Assembly: GCA_027887005.1 (NCBI GenBank)
Contig: JAPCJI010000001.1
Span: forward strand, 186,001-250,000
Direction of reading: 5' to 3'
DNA: 64,000 nt
Source: Nitrososphaerota archaeon
Lineage (GTDB): Archaea; Thermoproteota; Nitrososphaeria; Nitrososphaerales; Gagatemarchaeaceae
Of this stretch, positions 61,321-64,000 are shown in pieces. Below the pieces are notes generated by a model that did not search any database, had not been told where the DNA came from, and was given only the letters and a program-made list of their open reading frames with translations. A program made the position numbers and the translations under genes. Each line of letters starts with the position of its first letter. Position 1 is the first letter of the stretch.

Positions 61321-62118
61321 CTAGGCGTGGAATAGTGCTGCGAGATAAATGCAGACAAGACCGAAGACCAGCCACAAAGCAATCTTCAGGGAGTCTGTGG
61401 GAGTTGCGACTTCTGGCCCTTGGAAGAGGGGTTTTGCCAGTCGGATTGCGGCATATACTGAGGTCCCCGTCCCAAGGGCGAAAAGATAGGTCGCGTCGTA
61501 ACTGATGTAGTAACCGGTAGCAGCTCCAACTAGCGACGGCACAACAAACAGGATTGTCAACAAAACCAGGTCTTTTACCCTGCTTAGAGTTCCTCTGATC
61601 TGGTTTCGCGAATAGACAACGTAGACCGCCCCTATCATCATCGGCTCGAATGCCTTGTGAAGTGCATACGCTATTCCCGCGCTGACGCCTCCGAAAGCAT
61701 CCAGCAGCTGGGTGCCCGAGGTGGATGCTGCGGTACTCCCGAACGCAGTACCTTCACCGAACCCATGAATTCCCACCGCAAGCGCCACCAAGAGCGGAAT
61801 CCTGAGGTCAAAAGTCCCAACCTCCGACCCAGTCGAAAACAGTCCTCTGTCCGCTGATAAGAGCAGGATGACACCTACGACGAAGAGAAGCATGACTGCA
61901 GCTTGGCTGGCTCCGCCGCTGAAGCCTTGGTTAACTTCCAGGTTTGAGGACCCACCAATGGTGTCGACGAAGAACCAGAGGAAGATGCCCAAAGCAAAGG
62001 CGTTCAGATACCTGGGTTTTACGAGCGAACCGAGGCTGGTGACCACCATCAATCCCAGGAATGCTGGACCAGCGGTGGAGGCCAACCATGCCAGGAAGCT
62101 GGTGGAGAAGTCCAGCAT
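61321..62118 (-). CDS. ZIP-like metal permease
   Basis: 265 residues, seven to eight helices. VGIHGFGEGTAFGS (His118, Glu122) and ALHKAFEPMMIG (His154, Glu158) match the metal-site helices 4 and 5 of ZIP transporters, where the usual HNxPEG and HxxPEG are altered. It probably moves a divalent metal; with the cupredoxin next door copper is possible. ATG start. Confidence 0.7.
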   Translation of the reverse strand: MLDFSTSFLAWLASTAGPAFLGLMVVTSLGSLVKPRYLNAFALGIFLWFFVDTIGGSSNLEVNQGFSGGASQAAVMLLFVVGVILLLSADRGLFSTGSEVGTFDLRIPLLVALAVGIHGFGEGTAFGSTAASTSGTQLLDAFGGVSAGIAYALHKAFEPMMIGAVYVVYSRNQIRGTLSRVKDLVLLTILFVVPSLVGAATGYYISYDATYLFALGTGTSVYAAIRLAKPLFQGPEVATPTDSLKIALWLVFGLVCIYLAALFHA

Positions 62119-62223
62119 GCATTGCGATATGTGGCCTGGAATCAGTTTAACTGTTGTGGCTCAATCCGTGAACCCCGCTAAGGCTTAAATTTTGAGAGTG
62201 GCTCCCAGAGTTGGTTCGCGCCA

Positions 62224-62508
62224 ATGTTTCTCAGCTTGCAGGAGGCAATCGTCCACACAACCACAGTAACTCTTTCGATCGTCGTTTTGGGAATTTCCGT
62301 AGCTGCCTACCGGAGGAGGGGTGGCAACAGGTATGCTGCGCTCACCATTGCCTTCCTCTTCTTAGCTCTAAGCGAGGTGGTCCAATTTGTGGAGTCCGCA
62401 TCACTCAACGCATCCATCTTTGTCCCTGTGCTCGAAATCCACCTATCGCATTTGCTTGATCTGGCGATGCTCGTCAGTTTTGGATTCGCCTTGGTGACCA
62501 AGGGATGA
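62224..62508 (+). CDS. Three-helix membrane protein
   Basis: 94 residues with three helices (about 8-28, 35-57, 68-90). It overlaps the winged-helix gene by four bases (ATGA). Such pairs of a small membrane protein and a regulator recur in archaea. ATG start. Confidence 0.65.
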   Translation: MFLSLQEAIVHTTTVTLSIVVLGISVAAYRRRGGNRYAALTIAFLFLALSEVVQFVESASLNASIFVPVLEIHLSHLLDLAMLVSFGFALVTKG

Positions 62509-63023
62509 AAGTGGGGAGCACGTCAGTGAGTCTGAACCGCGCACGAATCGTAGACGCGGTCGAACGCTCGCCAGGTATACACCTGCGTGCCCTTCAGAGG
62601 GTGGTGGGCCTTTCGTTCACGACCGTGAGGTATCACATCTCGAACTTGGCAAATGCGGGTGAGATAGAATGCTCCGTCGTAGGTAGATACACGAGGGTCT
62701 TCCCGAGGGGATTCCCTGAGTCTGAAAGGAGCCTCGCCTCGATCCTCCTGGGAGGTAGTTCCAGGCGGGTCCTAAAAGAGGTCTTTGAAGCCAAGGTCGC
62801 ATCGAACAAGGAGATTTCAATCGCGACAGGTCTCGCGGAGTCGACTGTCTCGAAGCACATGAGACGACTTCTGAGTCTCGGAATCGTGTCTAGAACTGGT
62901 CCCTTCGAAGGGAGACCCGGGTATGCGATGAAAGACCCGGGCCGCGTCACCCGGCTGGTGCGTGCCGGGAGCGTCCAACTAGAACGAGCTTCAGAACGAT
63001 ATGTTGAGTTGTGGGACTTCTGA
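62505..63023 (+). CDS. Double winged-helix transcription regulator
   Basis: 172 residues. The first wHTH is GIHLRALQRVVGLSFTTVRY, then HISNLANAGEI; the second is NKEISIATGLAESTVSKHMR then RLLSLGIVSR. Both have full recognition helices. It overlaps the genes on both sides, so the three genes are one operon. Ligand unknown. Confidence 0.8.
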   Translation: MKVGSTSVSLNRARIVDAVERSPGIHLRALQRVVGLSFTTVRYHISNLANAGEIECSVVGRYTRVFPRGFPESERSLASILLGGSSRRVLKEVFEAKVASNKEISIATGLAESTVSKHMRRLLSLGIVSRTGPFEGRPGYAMKDPGRVTRLVRAGSVQLERASERYVELWDF

Positions 63024-64000
63024 AAAGCAACCTTGATGATCGAGCGCCTGGTGCATTTCTTGTTTTCGCCTGCGTGGCCATCTCCCTTATTGGAGTCTCT
63101 TCGATCGCAGGAATAGCCAGCTCAGCCCAAGGAACTTCGATCAAGTTCTCGGCTTCTTCGATTCTGTCCGACCCCATGCCCATCAAGGAGTACTCTGTCC
63201 CTCTCCAGAATGCAGGCCCCGAATCAATCGCAACCGCCTCAGATGGTTCATTCTGGATCGCCGAATACAAAGCTGGAATGATAGCACACTTCTTCCCCTC
63301 AAATGGCACATTCAGCCAGTTCTCTGTCCCCGAATCCAGGGCCCTCCCGACCTACATTACGCTTGATGTTTCAGGGCGCGTTTGGTTCTCCGACCAGAAG
63401 GACTTTGGGAGCATATGGATGTTCGACCCATCCGTACTGAAATTCACTCAGCATAGCATCCCCACGCCGTTTTCCTATCCAGTTGGGGTGCTCGCTGACG
63501 GGCAGAATAACATTTGGTTCGCCGAGGACTCCGGCAACAAGCTCGGAGAACTCACCTATCCGAGCTATTACATGGAGGAGTTCTCGTTGCCGAACCCTAA
63601 CTCAGGCCCTGCAGAACTCGCACTTCAACCGGGCGGAGTGGAACTCTGGGTTACTGAGAGTCTAGGAAATCGGATTGCGAGATTCGACATGGTGACTCAC
63701 GCCTTCAGCGAATTTCTGCCTTATGTTCTATTCAATTCGCCCGTGGGAATAGTCTTGGACTCGATGAACAACGTTTGGGTCTCTGAGCACGGGGGGAGCT
63801 CGATAGTTCGCTTCGATCCGACGACTGGTAGTTTCACGAAGTTCCTGACATCACCGCCCGATGCAAACTCCTCATATGGGAACTCGGCCCCAGCAACACT
63901 CGCTATTGACAAACTGGGGCGCTTCTGGTTTGTCGAACACTTCTCCAACAGGATCGGCAGGTTCGACCCCGTCACGAAGTCGGTGGACGAATTCGTTATT
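63011..64000 (+). CDS. Secreted NHL/Vgb-like beta-propeller (cut by window end)
   Basis: 330 codons are seen; the frame is open to the window end. GTG 63011 overlaps the regulator gene by 13 bases. A signal (FLVFACVAISLIGVSSIAG) is followed by repeats such as GRVWFSDQKDFGSIWMFDP, NNIWFAEDSGNKLGEL and NNVWVSEHGGSSIVRFDPTT, about 40-50 residues each, as in streptogramin lyase-like and NHL propellers. It is probably a surface sensor or lyase-fold binding protein. Start and end both uncertain. Confidence 0.75.
   Translation, partial: MGLLKSNLDDRAPGAFLVFACVAISLIGVSSIAGIASSAQGTSIKFSASSILSDPMPIKEYSVPLQNAGPESIATASDGSFWIAEYKAGMIAHFFPSNGTFSQFSVPESRALPTYITLDVSGRVWFSDQKDFGSIWMFDPSVLKFTQHSIPTPFSYPVGVLADGQNNIWFAEDSGNKLGELTYPSYYMEEFSLPNPNSGPAELALQPGGVELWVTESLGNRIARFDMVTHAFSEFLPYVLFNSPVGIVLDSMNNVWVSEHGGSSIVRFDPTTGSFTKFLTSPPDANSSYGNSAPATLAIDKLGRFWFVEHFSNRIGRFDPVTKSVDEFVI

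Overview
The window looks archaeal. It has leaderless-type TATA boxes about 25-33 nt upstream of starts, frequent TTG/GTG starts, an archaeal S26B-type signal peptidase, an archaeosortase, a primase-polymerase and a TFB-like relic. High GC, the PEFP-type sorting tails and the RHH regulator type would fit a Nitrososphaeria (Thaumarchaeota/Thermoproteota) soil or sediment archaeon. This is inference; no rRNA or tRNA gene was found to place it. Layout: 0-2.6 kb holds the end of a glycan locus (pyruvyl transferase and PP-loop enzyme). 2.7-8 kb has an archaeosortase facing a Ser/Thr-rich PEFP-tailed protein, then a CBS/zinc protein, YbjQ, rhomboid and small membrane proteins. 8-20.7 kb has two adenylate cyclase-TolB-TPR paralogs flanking a 1080-aa membrane protein and a compact RHH / TasA-like / SipW-like locus. 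20.9-32.5 kb is a mixed accessory region with a YVTN propeller, ABC exporter, RibD-like reductase, methyltransferase/flavodoxin operon, an 807-aa membrane protein and a DMT permease. 32.9-43.2 kb is a surface-glycan cluster of glycosyltransferases, two sugar epimerases and two polytopic GT-C-like proteins. 43.2-49.5 kb is a decayed integrated replicon with primase-polymerase, AAA+ ATPase, small helical proteins, a possible ADP-ribosyltransferase-fold protein, a broken TFB and terminase-like and other gene fragments. 49.5-53.6 kb has a PH/zinc-ribbon protein, the third cyclase, a RelE/RHH toxin-antitoxin pair and fragments of one CBS gene. 53.8-59.1 kb is a second glycan cluster. 59.5-64 kb has a secreted protein, a ZIP-like permease with a CuA-like cupredoxin, and a winged-helix operon ending in an NHL/Vgb-like propeller cut by the window end. 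Themes that link the genes: two separate surface-export systems (archaeosortase with PEFP tails; a dedicated signal peptidase with its own secreted proteins) sit between two glycan clusters, so much of the window appears to build the cell surface. Three near-identical predicted cAMP-producing proteins share one promoter/start layout. Two families of short dispersed intergenic repeats recur through the window, and the 43-58 kb part shows repeated gene debris that marks past integration and recombination.
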